A DNA stretch of 64,000 bases, from contig JALIZF010001939.1 in NCBI GenBank assembly GCA_029948255.1, positions 2,275,001 through 2,339,000 of the forward strand, given 5' to 3'. Origin of the DNA: Telmatactis stephensoni. Taxonomy: Eukaryota > Cnidaria > Anthozoa > Actiniaria > Isophelliidae. Of this stretch, positions 13,413-26,225 are shown in pieces (position 1 is the first letter of the stretch; every line of letters starts with the position of its first letter). A program made the position numbers and the translations under genes. The notes beneath the pieces are model-generated. The model was not told the DNA's origin, searched no databases, and was given only the letters and a program-made list of their open reading frames with translations.

Positions 13413-16400
13413 TTATTTGCCTTTCATCATTTTTCTTCTCTGATTCTTGAGTTTACCAAATTTCTGTCTTTGCATTAATTTTTCTTTGGTTTTTCTTGCT
13501 TTGAGAATCTGTTCCTTGGACTTCATCTCAGAACGTGACGGAACAGCTTTCCCACCTTTTTTTCCTGACACTCGTTTACCAAATTTACCTGCAACAAAAA
13601 CTCAATATTATTCCTGGGAGGAAGGCGGAAGGGGAAGGAAAAGGGAGCACCAGAGGGTGGGGGTGGTGGCGACAGTAATGAACTCTTTCATTCCATTCTT
13701 CAAGAGCACAGAAAATAAAGAGCAAAGGAAACCAACCTTTTTTCCCGCGCTTTTCTCGAGGCTCGTTATCATCAACATTTGTGCTAACTCCAGGTGCGTC
13801 CATTTTTTGTTTCTTTATCCAGTTTTTATAGCTACAATTATTAAGGAATGTTGTGGATTGATAACTAAGGCTAACCAGCATTCATTTACTGGACTTATTT
13901 CATACATTCATTTACTTATTCATTCATCTTTTTTCTCTTCTTTGAATCCTCATAATCTTTCACTGCAACCCTTGTTTATATTTTGCTCATCTACTTTGTT
14001 GTTTAGTAATCAATTCACATTTTGCGCCACTATTTCTTGGCTTCAGAGATCGAAGCATCAGCGCTGGAAAATTTTGACAAATGCGCAAGATGTCCCTTTA
14101 ACCCCTCTCATCTTCCCTTCTTCTCTTCAGCTCTTTCTCCAGATGGACTCTCTCTCCGTCTCCCTCTTTCCCAACAAATCCTTTCCTCCTTCATTCGTTT
14201 ACCAACCCTTCCAATTGTTTAATCATTCCTTTTTTAAACATACATATATACCCATCAAAGCAGCATAACTGGAAGACTGAAACACTCGCGTCATGACATG
14301 TGACGGGTTGCCACGCATTTTGGGCTATTAGGGAGCTTAAGCAAGACGTTTTTGTCAACACGGACGTCACGCGTATGTTTTTGATCGTGCGCGCACCGTC
14401 ATAGATGAGGTTCTCGTTCTCGTTAGAATGACAGTTGAGGCTTTCTCACGTTCTAGATTTCATCTATGACGGCGCGCACATGAACAAAAACGTACGCGTG
14501 ACGTCTGTGTTGACAAAAGCGTCTCGGGTTTAGACCACCAGCCACTTGCACGCTCTTGAAGCGGGTTTTAGATACTTCCCATCCATTCACACGCGGGAGA
14601 TGAATTCGTTCACATCAATTTCTTAAAAATAGCTCAAACGCGGGGCAACACGTCACATTTGGTTGCTGAAGGCGCGCACAGAGTCTAACACTTCACGAAG
14701 CAGCTTCCAAATCAGATGATAGTGACGACGAACTGGAAGCCATGGCCAATCCACTGAGAAGGTTACTCAAAGAACAACTCATGAAAAAAGTAAGGCTTTG
14801 GCATGCTCCGCAAGCAAGTACTTTATTGGGTATACTGTGGTAACGGAAGAAGAGAGAAAACTGGTGCCACAGGAAGTCCAAAAGGAGGAGGAATCTAGGG
14901 GTTATGCTGTCCTGATCCCATCTGTCCCAACCATTCATACTTTCATTCACGCATTCATTCGTTCACCCAGTCATTCATTCATTCAATCATAATATGGGAT
15001 ACATGTCCTTCTTGTAGGTAGCAGGAATGAGTGCGCCACTTTCTGTCCGGATTTTCTTCTTCTGGTTTTCATCTGCGCCTATAAACATTTTTCTCTTACG
15101 ATCCCTGAAAGCAGAAATACATCAAGAGCATGCAGTATATCCTGAGTTATAAAATAACCATCACATAACGCGCGCTCTCATTGGCCGAAGGACCTGTATA
15201 TTGTGAACTCTAAATATGCACGCAGCACACGCGCGCACTTTCCAAATTCTTTACCAATGTAAATAAACACTGAATTTGCTTGAAAAGGTTATTTTATAAA
15301 AGAAATAGAAAACTTGCCCGCTATGATGTGTGCAGATTAATAAGCTTGGCCAGAGCTTTAGTATGTACAAACAATTAGAAAGGATGTCCGTCTGGTTGTT
15401 GAAGAAGGGGGAGGAGGGATAAGAAAAGGGGAACGGGGTAAAAGAGAGAGTTCTCATTTTCTTTCCTCTTTTTTTTTCTCCCCTCTGCTCCTTCTCCTAT
15501 CCCTCTCCTCCAGAGAATCCATCATCAACATTCATCCACCTCAAGAGAAAATCTTTCTGTTACCCGTATATAGCTTACCATCTCTTGATGTTTTTCGACC
15601 GACGCAGTCCTGCGTCATCGTCTCCTTTGATTTCAATCACAGAACCAGCAGCTACTTTTTCAAATGTACTCAGTTCAAGTCTACAATGGAATAATAACAG
15701 GAATTCCATTGAGCAAAATGCAAAGGATGATGCCAGAGTCCTTCGTCTAGTGTTGGACCCCTCCCCTCCATCAGTGTTCTACTTTATGGGTATCTAAAGC
15801 TACACCTAAGCTAGTACACAGATTGGAACAAAGTTCAAACAAAGTGAGAATTAGCTAGAATTACACGATGTTGGGAGTTGAACCGTGAGCTTTTCGGATT
15901 CTAAGCAGTTTTCATGTGTAACAAAGAAGCAGTATAGAAGCGGTCTAGAATGCTCAGTACTGATTTAGCGAGCGACCATCTTACAGTAATAATTATGATA
16001 GTTCAACAGTACGATGTGACATCACATAGGAAATTGTAGCGTTATTTTAACACTAGAATTAATACAACTTGCTTACCCTAACCCTTTTTCGGCATAGTGG
16101 TCCGATGAACGGTGTGGGATATAATTCTCATCTCTAAAACTCTTTGAAGGTTCTGAAGAGAAAAAGAAAAAAAAAGCCCATGCATGCTACACTCCTTCTA
16201 AGGTGGGCATAACTGCGGTAAGATCACCTCTACTCCCGATTTTAGTGCAGTGTTGGAATGGACTTCGGCTGTGGTTCAAGGCTTAAGTGTCTATCTCAGA
16301 GAGATTTACATGTAACAGATTTTAACTGATTTTAAAGACCTTTGCGATAGTGGCCGTAAAGGACGGAAATACTAGATAAGGTAGAAGCATTCCAAGAGTA

Positions 16401-19400
16401 AGGGATGCAAGATATATCCTGTCATCCTAATCCCACTCTTCATCTCTCCTATGAGTATCCCTTTTCTTTCTCAATGTTCTACACAATCCAGAAAGGAGAA
16501 CTTTCCGAAAGAAATGCACTTACCGTATTTATTTTTACTTCGTTTCTTGTCATCAGAATCAATAATTGTTGTAAATAAACCCTAAAAACAAACGGAATAT
16601 TAACTTTACAGCCTGACCAAGCAAGATAACCTACATGTGCTTCAAGGCGTGAGGATTCTTTCCCTTCCACAAGTGATATTGAGGTTCATGGTAAATGTTC
16701 GAGAGAAACAACAAAGCAGCAGTGATTTGATCGCCGTCAAGAAAAGCTTAACTTACCTTTACATCGTTATCATCTGCCATGTCATCAGCATTCATAGCAT
16801 CTCCTTCATTCTTCACACTGTCTTTTAGTTCCTGATCTAGTTTTCTTTGCTTTGCTTTTTCAATGATTTCTCCATGTCTTTGGCTGTTTATATTCAATCA
16901 AAACTAATCTTAATAACATGGTATTAAGTTGCTAAAAGATGTCCGCTTTGCAGACTTTTGGCCATTCATCTACACACTGATTCAAGGCCCACTAGCATAA
17001 AACTTAACGTTAGACGTAACAGTTAGTGACAGACGATCAGCCCAGTTAAACCACTGTTACTAACGTTTGACGTTAACAGTTACGTCCTGCGCCACGCAGC
17101 CTACGTCTACTTTCTTTAACTATTTGTTCACTATTTATTGAATTGTTCATCCATCTGAAATTCCCCTTCTAAACTGACCACCCATCCAGTCACTCATCCA
17201 TCTACTGTATTAATTTGACTGTGCTTTCTACCATTCAATCACTTTTCTTTAATGATTTATCCACCCACCCATCCATCCCTTTCTCCCTCCCTCCGTCTAT
17301 CCGGCCGTTACCTTGCATTCATTCATCCATCTACTTCTAAATCGGTCACCCATGCAGTCATTCATCCATCAATTCAATTGACTGTTCTTTCTACCATCCG
17401 TTTTCTTTTTGTTAATGTTTTATCTACCTACCAACCCATCTATCCATCACTGTCTGTCCGTCTGTCCGTTTATCCACCCACCCACTCTAAATCTATCACT
17501 CATTCAGTCATCCATCTTTCTATTCAATTAATTGTCCTTTTAAAGGGGTACTTGGATGAAAATCGATAAAAATTTAAAATGACTTGAAACTTGGTTCAAT
17601 GTATCTATATGTGACCAATAGTCACCAAGCAATATATTTTCATCAATTCCAAAGGTACAGATAAAAAGTTATCACGTATTGTGTATCTATGACGTCATAA
17701 ATACAACCCTATTGTTCTTTTCAATCTTAAACCAAAATTTCTTGGTGATAATATGATTAAAATGCAGAATTTTTGGGATAGTAGGTTTTATATTTATCTA
17801 TATTGGTCGTTAATTGACGTCAACTTAGGAATTAACCACTTTCCAATTTTGAACTATTTTCATCCGAGTACCCCTTTAATTTAGACATCAACTTTTTAGA
17901 CTTACCGTTTCATCTTCATGACCTGATGACTGGATGATTTAGACGTTGGACCAACTTCAAAGATTGTCTGTGCAGAGTATAAAAAATGTTCAGATACATT
18001 AAATTATTGGACCCAATTATGCTGCATGGTGAAGTAGATAAACACGTAAGCGTCAGAGTAATTCTTTATCTCTGTCCAGGAGATGAAAGGAGATGTCAGA
18101 GGCTCTGGGTTAACCAGACAGCAGATAGTGGTAAAGATCAGAACAAGAATATAAGCTGTTTACCTGTCGAGATTTAAAGTTTCTTACTCCATCTAAAAGT
18201 TGTGCTTGTGTTACTGTAGAGTGATCATCTGCTGATCCTGGAAATGTTACAAAAACGTTAATCTTTGTGCTATATCCAGAAGTAGACCTCTCGATTATCG
18301 CATTGCATTCACTTTTTTGTACGAATGTTATGTATTCCTTATACACCATTATTGGTGTTTTATGTGGAATAAAGATTATTATTGATGCATGTATGTATAT
18401 GTGTAGCTTATGTTTAGTCCACTTGTAATTAGTTATGTTATATCAGGGCTCCATTTAAACTAGCCATGCTAAATTGGGTGTCCCTGTATAAATATTGACT
18501 TAAATAAATAAAACTAATAACTGTAATTGCTTAGTAACGATTATCAGCACTCCACTTAGAAGCAGTGGCGGATCCAGGTTTATCTTCAGAAGGGGGTGCA
18601 CCATCATATAAATTGGAAACTATCGAGAGGATATTTTGGAAAAATAACGAGAAAAAACTCAGTCATCTCAGGAGGGAGGTGCACACCCCCTGCACCCCTC
18701 CCCTAAATCCGCCCCTGAGGAGAATGACAAAAAATGTGGTTCTTCTTTCAAGTTTCTTTTTTTTTTTTTTTTTAAATGAGAAATATATTTTCTTACCTAG
18801 AATTGGATGTACAGGGATAGTTGATGAAACTAGTTCTTTGGCTCGTTTAACTGATTCTGATGATGCATTGGGTCTTGAACGTAGATACTGTTTGTAGGCA
18901 TTTGTATAAACATTTTGTAAAGATGACTGCAACAAAAGTCAACATTTAGAACATAGCTTTTACAGGGAGAAAGTTTTATGATTGGACCATTCTTTTCTTT
19001 GTTTATACCTGTACTGTAAATTAAAGCATGGCCAGACCTAATGGACATCAGGGATGCTTACCATTTAAACCAATCCATCGAGTTTGAAATTCGTTGGCTA
19101 ATGGTAAAAAAGAGTGGGAAACTTGATTTCCGACAAATGCAACATGCGTCTACCGGAAGAACCGAAAAGAGCGGGAAAAATGTAAATGGTAAACGTCCCC
19201 GATAACGAACATTTCAAAAATCACTGTGATGACTCACTGAATAATACAATTCACCATGAAAAGTTCTGAGAGACAGAACAACAGCAGTATGACTGCTCTT
19301 CCCTTACAAACAATCAACAGATACAATGCAAATGTAACTCTAACTGGTCTCCAAATGGCAAACATGCACAAAATAAAAACACTCGAAAATCTTTTCTTAC

Positions 19401-19638
19401 AAGGTCATGTGACTGTTCATGCGCAGTTCTTAAAAAATCCTCTTCTTCATCCACAATCCTTTGTGGTACACTACCAAACAAGTCAGTATCATCAGTGTTT
19501 GAGTTCTTGTCTGCTATTTTTAGTGGTCGACCCAGGAACAAGTGAAGATCCAACATATGTGCTACCTATATGAAAGATATGTGAGATAACTATGCATACA
19601 GGGACCACAGAGTACCATAAATTGAAAAGTGTGTGTGT

Positions 19639-19672
<34 letters not shown>

Positions 19673-22600
19673 AGCATTTGGAAATAAAGAAGACTATCCA
19701 ATCAAAAAAGTTTTTAAACAGAACATTTGACTAGGTAGTGCTGAAAGTGGAGGGACTTAGCCCCCCCCCCCCCCAGCCCCCCCCCATCTCCGCGGCATAA
19801 TACAGCCAACCTTAGCTATATAAATCATCATCTCCACAATAAAGCCTCCCTGATACAGACAGGCATCAAGTCTCAATTTGCTGCGCAGCGGTACGAAAAA
19901 AAGGCTGCATAATAGATGCATGACTCAGACAAACATGAATCAGCAATCGTACTGAATAGAACATGGGGATCGAAACCTACATTTTATTATGAAAACGTTG
20001 CTTATGTTCAAAAACTTAGTACTGAACAAATTACCGAAATCGGACTCAAGGAGATGAAAAATTTGATTTGTTTGTCTGAGTTTTGACGTTACTGTTGTGC
20101 TTCACTATAATTGCAGTTTGCAAAAAAGTACTTAGTACACATAGACTACTAAAAGTGATGTTTGTTAACTAACAGTTGGCATCTTTAGGAATACGAGTGG
20201 TGATCATGGACTCCAAGACAAGATTTTGCAAAACAAACAAGATTTCAAGCCCAAGACCCAGAGTTTTGATGGGGGACACACCCTTAATGCAAAGTATTAT
20301 TCAACAAAGTTTCCTTACTTCATCATTGGCAACCAAAGAATAAGCAGTTCCTGTTCTTCCTGCTCTGGCAACACGCCCTACCAAGATAAAGTATGTCCAT
20401 TGAGTACATGTATGTCGACAGAAAATGAAACATTATTATTTACATAGACTGTACGTGGAACACCTCACATAATTATTGGGGCATTTGCCTGGCCAAAGGA
20501 GAACAATTTTGTTCAAAAATTCATTCATAATTAAATAAATAATAAAAAGTCTTTATTCATAAGTTATAACATGATCATTTAAATATGTTTTACTTACCAA
20601 CTCTATGTACAAACAATTTTGATTTGGCAGGAAAATGAAAATTAATGACATTATCCAACATTGGGATGTCAATACCACGTGCCTAATTTAGAATAAAACA
20701 CAGATTACTCAGTTTTATGACAATCAGTTTGGTATATTTTAATTTTGCTACTTGTCTCTGGCTTGATATTAAATTAATACATTTTACAGTCAATGTTTCC
20801 TTGCTACAATTTCCATATTTCCACCTTGGTATGTCATATACATGTAATAATTATGTACATGAAATGTAAATTATGATCATCAAGTTCAGTACATCATTAA
20901 GTTCATTAGCAACATTCATTAGTTACACAATTGGTTCCAGACACCAAATCTATTGAAACAAAAAATTTCTTCATCATCATCATCATCATCATCATCTATC
21001 ATCATGTTCTTACCGCTACATCAGTTACAACCATAACCATGGTTTTCTTGTGTTGAAACTTGCTCACATTGATGGTACGAGCTGTACATAATGAAGAGAA
21101 AAGAAATCAAAAAGAAATCAAAGAGCTACATGTATTTCAGGACATCTTTGTGATCAAAATACATTGAATACACTTTTCTCTTAAGTGAAATGAAATTGGC
21201 ATTCATTTAAAAACTTCCGACATTTGCCCACAAACATGGCTGCCATGAAATGTATCTCTATTCAGTGTACTTTTACAGCTTTATAGTTAGACAAACTGCA
21301 AGTTTTACCTGTTTGGTCCAGTGAGCTGTAGACATATGAACACATAATTCCACTTTCCTGAAGTAGCTAAAATTAGAGGTAGTAAGAAAAGGTAAATATG
21401 GCATATAGTCACATACTACATGTACACAATACAATTGTAGTATACGTCTTCAAAATCAATAGAAGAAGATACATATAAGTCAAAGGCAATTCCTTAACAA
21501 TCTGGAACCATTATTTTAAAAGCACCCTAGATTTAGTCAGACATACAAATACAAATACATGTGTACCTCTTTTAAATATTCCACATGATGCTTTGTTGCT
21601 GCAAACACTAGGGTTTGTTCAGAAGGACCAATGACGTTTTGAAGCAAATGTAACAGGATAGCTGAGAAAAAGAAGTCCATAATCTCAGTCGTACATTTAT
21701 ACCCTGAACAACAAAGAGTCTAAATGTGCATATAAGGGAAAATCAAATATATTGAAACCACATATTACAGGGACACAGATAAAATACATCCCAATCATTA
21801 GTGTTGAGCATGTCTGTCAGAATTGTACCTTGTTTGTCAGTAGCTCTACACTGAAGAAACACCATCTATGAAAAGCAAGTTGAATATGAAAGGAAAATAT
21901 TAATAAGCAACTAACAGGAGTCAGAAAATTGAGTAATCAGGCATAGTTATAATTCATTTTTGGGGTTGTCACTGATTGTTTTTACCAAAAGTTTTTGACA
22001 TTTCGATCGTGCTACTACGATCTTCATTGGTTGAATGCGGGCATGTAGATTTGCAGTGATATTACAGGAGGTCAGTCAGATTGTTTTTGGACAATCAGAT
22101 TGTTTTTTCTGGTGTTGAGTCAGTTGTAAATCTGATGTTAGTTGAAGATACATAGTCACTACAACATTTGTTGGGCCTTACCTTTAACTGGTCACTTATT
22201 TTAGAGTCAACATCAAGGCGAATGAGTGTAGGGTCAGTTAATCCTGGAGAAAAAAGCAATTATATGTTAGTCACTTAGTACATCGATCTAAATACTAATT
22301 ATAAGTATGCTTTTGCATGTATTTCGTTTTATGTCTTACCAGCCTTAGCAAAGTCAACAAGGAGCCTTGGTAGTGTTGCAGAGAATAGAAGGGTTTGTCT
22401 GGATAAAATAAAGGTACAAAATATTTGATAATTAAAAACGACAGCTGCATAATGTACTGGAAATGGCATGTTAGCATTACATGTGGGGTGGCATAGTTGG
22501 CCAAAAGTAAAGTAAAGTAACCATATTTAATGTCGATAACTCGTGACAATAATTCAACTGATAAACTTGAGGTCGACAATGCGTTCATTTTACTCCCTCT

Positions 22601-25600
22601 TTCCATCAGTGCCCCGTTTTAAGGGTATTTAAAGCTAATTAAAGCTACATGGAAAGGAAAGAAGTTGAAACAAGGATGTGAGATCTGTGGATTGAACTAG
22701 GGACCTCTAATGCACTGAAGGCCGCGCACTAACCAACTGTGCCATCCTTGCTCCTTGGCCAAGCGGTGAGAGAGCTAGCCATTCACTGCTGTGCTCCAGG
22801 TTTGAGTCCAGCAGCTCAGGCACTGGATCATGTGTGAACTGCGTTTGTTTGATGTGTTGTTCTCTACCATGCCACAAGGGTTTTTCAGGGTTCTCTGGTT
22901 TTTCCTCCCTCAGCAAAAATCAACATGTGAGTTGAGTATTGTACGTAAAATATTTAATGTAGATAGGTAGTGAGTGTGAGTGCCAGCAGGAGAATAGCCA
23001 TTACTTGGATCAGCTGGTAGTACCATATTCTATTTTGATTTTTTGGACATTAATAAATTACCTGGCATCTGGCAGCTTGTGTATAATTTCATGCAGTTGC
23101 TCAGCAAACCCCAACTCAAATAGTCTGAAAGAAGGTAAACAACATAGTTATTTGTACTGCTTGACTAAACGTTTACAAAGGTAGGTTCTGAAGAATGCAA
23201 ACAATTTGTGCAACTAATAATGATCTTTTTGTACCTGTCCGCTTCATCGAACACAACATACTCCACAGAGGACAGTTTGAGATCCATCTCTGTTATGACA
23301 TGCAAGAAGCGACCAGGAGTTGCAACAATACTGAAAATAAAGCCAAAAGCATGTAATGTAATGTATTTTGGTTATTTGCCTTTAGTAATAACCAAGGCCA
23401 TAATCAAAAGATCCCAGTGTAACTATTGTGTGATTGCAGGTTGAGAGAAGACTATAAGCTCTCCAGGAAATGACTCTGATGATCTCATTGGGCAAGACTG
23501 TCCATTGAAGAACTTTGAAACTGATAATAAGGCAGGTAGCGGTAGTGGTAGTGATGATGATGATGATACATTAATTTTATTTATAACATAGCTAAAATCT
23601 TACGCGCGCTCTGATTGGCCAGAAAGCTATGAACTATTTGCCCATGGGCTGCACTGCGCGTGCTCTATCTTCGTCATCGTCTTTTCAAATTGATCGTTTT
23701 TTAAGATGGCGACACATATAACGCGCACTCTGATTGGCTGAAAAATCTATGAACTATTTCCCCATGGGCTGCACGGCTCCATTTTTAACGTTCTAGGCTC
23801 TGTTATAAATCAATTAGACAACAGAAAGCCGCTTGCCCATTGCGTTATAGACGCACTTGAGAAAATATAAAGAACTCTTAACAAACTAGAGTCGCACTCG
23901 GCTACGCCTCGTGCCACTCTTATGTTTGTTAATCGTTCTTTATATTTTCTCTCGTGCGTCTATAACGCCATGGGCGCGCGGCTTTCTGTTGTCTAATTGA
24001 TACATATACTTACACATCTGGATTTTTGTGTATAGCAGCAAACTGACTCTCAAAGCTATCACCACCAAGAACGACGGCAGACTGAAGCCCTGTGAAGCGA
24101 CCAAGCTATAGAAAAAAACATGTATAGTAAGATAATTTTTCTCCAAAACATAGATGTCACAATCCATAGAAACTATTGCTACATGTATGCCAGACAAGCC
24201 AAAAAAAATTATCAAGACAGTGCATTACTTTGAAATAAATGTTGATTACTAAAAATTGAACAGCATATTAAGGTTTTAGTTCCATATTACATTGTACAAT
24301 ATAATTTATATCCTAGGAAATATTCTTTAAATACCTCTTTGATGAACTTAAGGGTTTGTAAAGCCAGTTCTCTTGTCGGAGAGAGAATTAATGCTCTTGC
24401 ACCAGACTAGAAAAGAAAGAAATAATATTAATTAAATTTGGTAAAAAAAATTGTTGAGGAGTTGTGATATGACTTCCTAGGGCATAATATAAGAAACACT
24501 TTAACCCATTTAACAGCAATGATTATCTGTTAATTTCATTAGCAACCGGTCAGCGCACTTAGCAATAGCTCTTGACTAATTAAATTTCTCACCTTAGCAG
24601 AATGTGACTGGAGCTTTTCAAACATTGGAATTAAAAAGGCAGCAGTTTTGCCAGATCCTAATGAAATGAACAAATTAAATAAATTACAAATAACTTTTGT
24701 GTAAACATGAGTGTGCAAAGAACTGTTTCTCCAGTAATAATCTAACCTGTTCTTGCCATAGCAACCACATCTTTACCATCCATAACAACAGGTATAGCCT
24801 GCAATGGGGTGTAACATATTAACAGTAATAGATGACCCTGTTAGCTTCAGTGAATTAAATAATACTCACCTTTCTTTGAATTGGTGTTGGGATTTTATAG
24901 CCTTTCTTCATGACACCTTTATATACAGGAGTACTGAGGCCTGGAATTGGACAACAGCTTTTATACTATCTTTACAATACAATAATTAAAACTTTGTTTA
25001 GAGAAAGCAACCAAGTTATGGCTTTACTTGAACTACACGTAATGTATAATACATTGTATGTTACTGATGTTTCAGATTAAATTTTGTATAAATAAATAAT
25101 AATAAATAAATAACTGTTTATTTAAAGTGTCCAAGTCTTCTAGCGCTTGCGCACTAATTGGGGGACACTGAACTCTCACACACACTACCTCTACATTAAG
25201 TATTTTGCAAATAATCACTCGACTCACATGTTGATTTTTGCCGAGGGAGGAAAAACCGGAGAACCCGGAGAAAAAACCCTCATGGCATGGTAGAGAACAA
25301 CACATCAAACAAGCTCAATTCACATATGATCCAGGCGCTCGAGCAGGACTCGAACCCGTACCACAGCGGTGAAAGGCCAGCGCTCTAACCGCTCGGCCAA
25401 CCATGCCACCCATATGACTGTGAAGGCTGAAACTGCATTGTGGTCATCTACTACATGTAGGTGACCACAAAATTCCATGATGCAGTGCTGCTTTCACAGT
25501 TTGAGTTAAACAATTCTAATGCAAGGAGAGCTTAGATTGTAACTTTATTCTGGGAAACTTGAAAACGCTGACCCCCAGCCTGCGGATCTATCACGGACTC

Positions 25601-26225
25601 CCCTACAGAATATTGAAGTCTTTATTCAATAATCAATACGCAGTAAGTTGTTACAACTGTCTGTCTTGTGTTTTCAAACGAGCTTTTAGGGGTGGTCCAT
25701 AGAGGGGGTCCATTGGGTTGTCCATGATAGGTCCACAGACCGGGAGTGAGCATTTTCAAGTCTCCCACTTTATCCTTATCTATCTATAACTCTACATGCA
25801 TCTGGAAATCTAGATTACTCTTACCCATGGACTGAAAACCTCCTGATTTCTTTTTCTTTTTCTTCTGTTGTGAGACCATTTTTCTAGTTTCAGTATTATC
25901 CATATTATCATCATCATCATCATCTGATGCACTTGCATCGTGATCTTCTTCGTCCACAAAGTCTTTGACCTGAAATACAGACACAGCTTTTCTGTAGTAA
26001 AGCACGGCCAAAATATCACACAATATAAGCTTAAATATTTCAAAGACTTTACTACAGTCCAAGAGATTCACAGAAACAGACCTTTTTAAAATTTCTATCT
26101 AAGCTCACCTGTACAACTTCTATTTCCTCTTCTTCTTTGTTCTTTTTCTTTCGTTTGTAGTGAAGATTATCCTTGCCTTTTGACTTTGGCTGATTTGGCT
26201 TTTGTTGGCCCTTCTTTTTCGCCAT
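13413..26225 (-). CDS. DDX54: ATP-dependent DEAD-box RNA helicase DDX54 (yeast Dbp10 orthologue), 28 exons, complete
   Basis: Exons in transcript order: 26225-26109, 25969-25825, 24940-24870, 24798-24747, 24657-24593, 24406-24335, 24105-24014, 23330-23235, 23124-23062, 22398-22340, 22243-22182, 21865-21829, 21661-21567, 21366-21309, 21081-21014, 20682-20598, 20377-20319, 19565-19401, 18926-18797, 18237-18164, 17967-17906, 16883-16757, 16581-16524, 16152-16077, 15680-15579, 15104-15003, 13831-13737, 13588-13413. All are GT-AG, phases chain without a break, and the total is 2463 nt (820 aa; human about 880). Landmarks: lysine-rich N-terminus; [14 protein letters not shown] plus Q motif (PTPIQRK); motif I ARTGSGKTA (about 126-134); PTRELA (160-165); DEAD (233-236); SAT (264-266); [13 protein letters not shown] (410-422); DBP10CT-type region ending KRWDRKRKMF; basic C-terminus. 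In other species this is a nucleolar helicase for 60S subunit assembly. AATAAA overlaps the TAA stop (13413-13415). I am very sure of the identity; single exon edges could be off by a few bases. Confidence 0.95.
14343..14525. mobile_element. MITE in DDX54 intron 26
   Basis: Inverted arms of about 60 bp share the cores TTTTGTCAACACRGACGTCA and CACGCGTAYGTTTTT, separated by a short loop containing AGAATGACAGTTGAGG. There is no coding capacity. GACGTCACGCGT in the arms resembles a CRE/ATF site. Confidence 0.65.
14690..14792 (+). other. Exon-like open stretch antisense within DDX54 intron 26; identity unknown
   Basis: Plus-strand frame reads [20 protein letters not shown] then LKEQLMKK and ends at a GTAAGG donor-like site after 14790. 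Possible acceptors are the AGs at about 14680 or 14703, both with weak pyrimidine tracts. The acidic stretch followed by an amphipathic basic helix looks coding in composition. No flanking plus-strand exon of the same quality was found. It could be an exon of an unrecognised nested gene, a relic, or chance. Confidence 0.25.
15755..15920 (-). mobile_element. Degenerate family-B SINE in DDX54 intron 24
   Basis: It contains CCCCTCCCCTCCATCAGTG and GGGTATCTAAAGCTACA, matching the 3' body of the minus-strand family-B SINEs at 22540 and 32805. The putative B-box side reads GGGAGTTGAACC. It is strongly diverged. Confidence 0.45.
17230..17530. repeat. Degenerate CATC/CATT tetranucleotide-rich tract in DDX54 intron 21
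   Basis: Repeated blocks of CATCCATC, CACCCACCCA, CATTCATTCATCC and TCCGTCTGTCCG form an imperfect array. Two longer blocks of about 180 bp (starting near 17240 and 17420) resemble each other, suggesting a local duplication. Confidence 0.7.
17544..17875. mobile_element. TTAA-flanked MITE (piggyBac-type target site) in DDX54 intron 21
   Basis: The terminal inverted repeat AGGGGTACTYGGATGAAAAT is present at both ends with an exact TTAA on each side (17540-17543 and 17876-17879), as expected for piggyBac-mobilised elements. The interior is non-coding and AT-rich and includes TGACGTCATAAATAC. Confidence 0.8.
18563..18717. mobile_element. hAT-like short MITE in DDX54 intron 19
   Basis: It begins CAGTGGCGGATCCAGG and ends AAATCCGCCCCTG, the terminal inverted repeat known from non-autonomous hAT elements in many animals. 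An 8-bp target-site duplication is not convincing. A second copy is at 57526-57683. Confidence 0.65.
19639..19670 (+). repeat. Poly-G run of 32 nt in DDX54 intron 17
   Basis: Uninterrupted G19639-G19670 after a GTGTGTGT tract; about 90 bp further on are C runs at 19761-19774 and 19777-19785. Able to form G-quadruplex-type structure, and a place where read errors or a collapsed length are likely. Confidence 0.9.
22540..22755 (-). mobile_element. tRNA-derived SINE, family B (minus strand) in DDX54 intron 9
   Basis: On the minus strand it reads a tRNA-like head (about 22755-22680), a body including the complement of CCATCAGTGCCCCGTTTTAA and the end GACCTCAAGTTTATCAG. It directly abuts a plus-strand family-A SINE, so the two heads face each other. 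Confidence 0.65.
22739..23035 (+). mobile_element. tRNA-derived SINE, family A, in DDX54 intron 9
   Basis: A-box-like TTGGCCAAGCGGTGAGAG and B-box-like GGTTTGAGTCCAGCAG are followed by the conserved body TTTGATGTGTTGTTCTCTACC, here quoted in part, then TTTTTCCTCCCTCAGCAAAA and ATCAACATGTGAGTTGAG. The same body is at 25078-25412 (minus) and 29648-29925 (plus). Confidence 0.75.
23595..24001. mobile_element. Foldback elements in DDX54 intron 7, ending 12 bp from the exon 7 donor
   Basis: A perfect-ended foldback spans 23809-24001 (ATCAATTAGACAACAGAAAG at the left, its complement at the right; inner arms GCGTTATAGACGCAC). Just left of it are two CGCGCGCTCTGATTGG / GCGCACTCTGATTGG units (about 23604 and 23721), each followed by CTATGAACTATTTSCCCATG, a direct duplication of about 118 bp. 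The right end sits about 12 bp inside the intron, close to donor GTAAGT at 24013. Confidence 0.65.
25078..25412 (-). mobile_element. Full-length tRNA-derived SINE, family A, in DDX54 intron 2
   Basis: On the minus strand the head reads TGGCCGAGCGGTTAGAGCGC (A box) then GGTTCGAGTCCTGCTCGAGC (B box), followed by the family-A body and a TTATTTATTTATTATTATT-type tail (plus-strand 25091-25115). It is the best preserved copy here. The tRNA-leucine-like look of the head is from the promoter half only; the 3' half does not fold as a tRNA. Confidence 0.8.

Noticed and set aside
13447..14268. 273-codon plus-strand open frame
   Set aside because: It is antisense to the last two DDX54 exons (13413-13588 and 13737-13831) and otherwise runs through low-complexity TTC-rich intron; no domain or splice signal supports it.
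25340..25412. Possible tRNA-Leu gene (TGGCCGAGCGG ... GGTTCGAGTCC)
   Set aside because: A and B boxes are present, but the acceptor stem does not close and a SINE body with an AT tail follows; other copies occur at 22739 and 29648.
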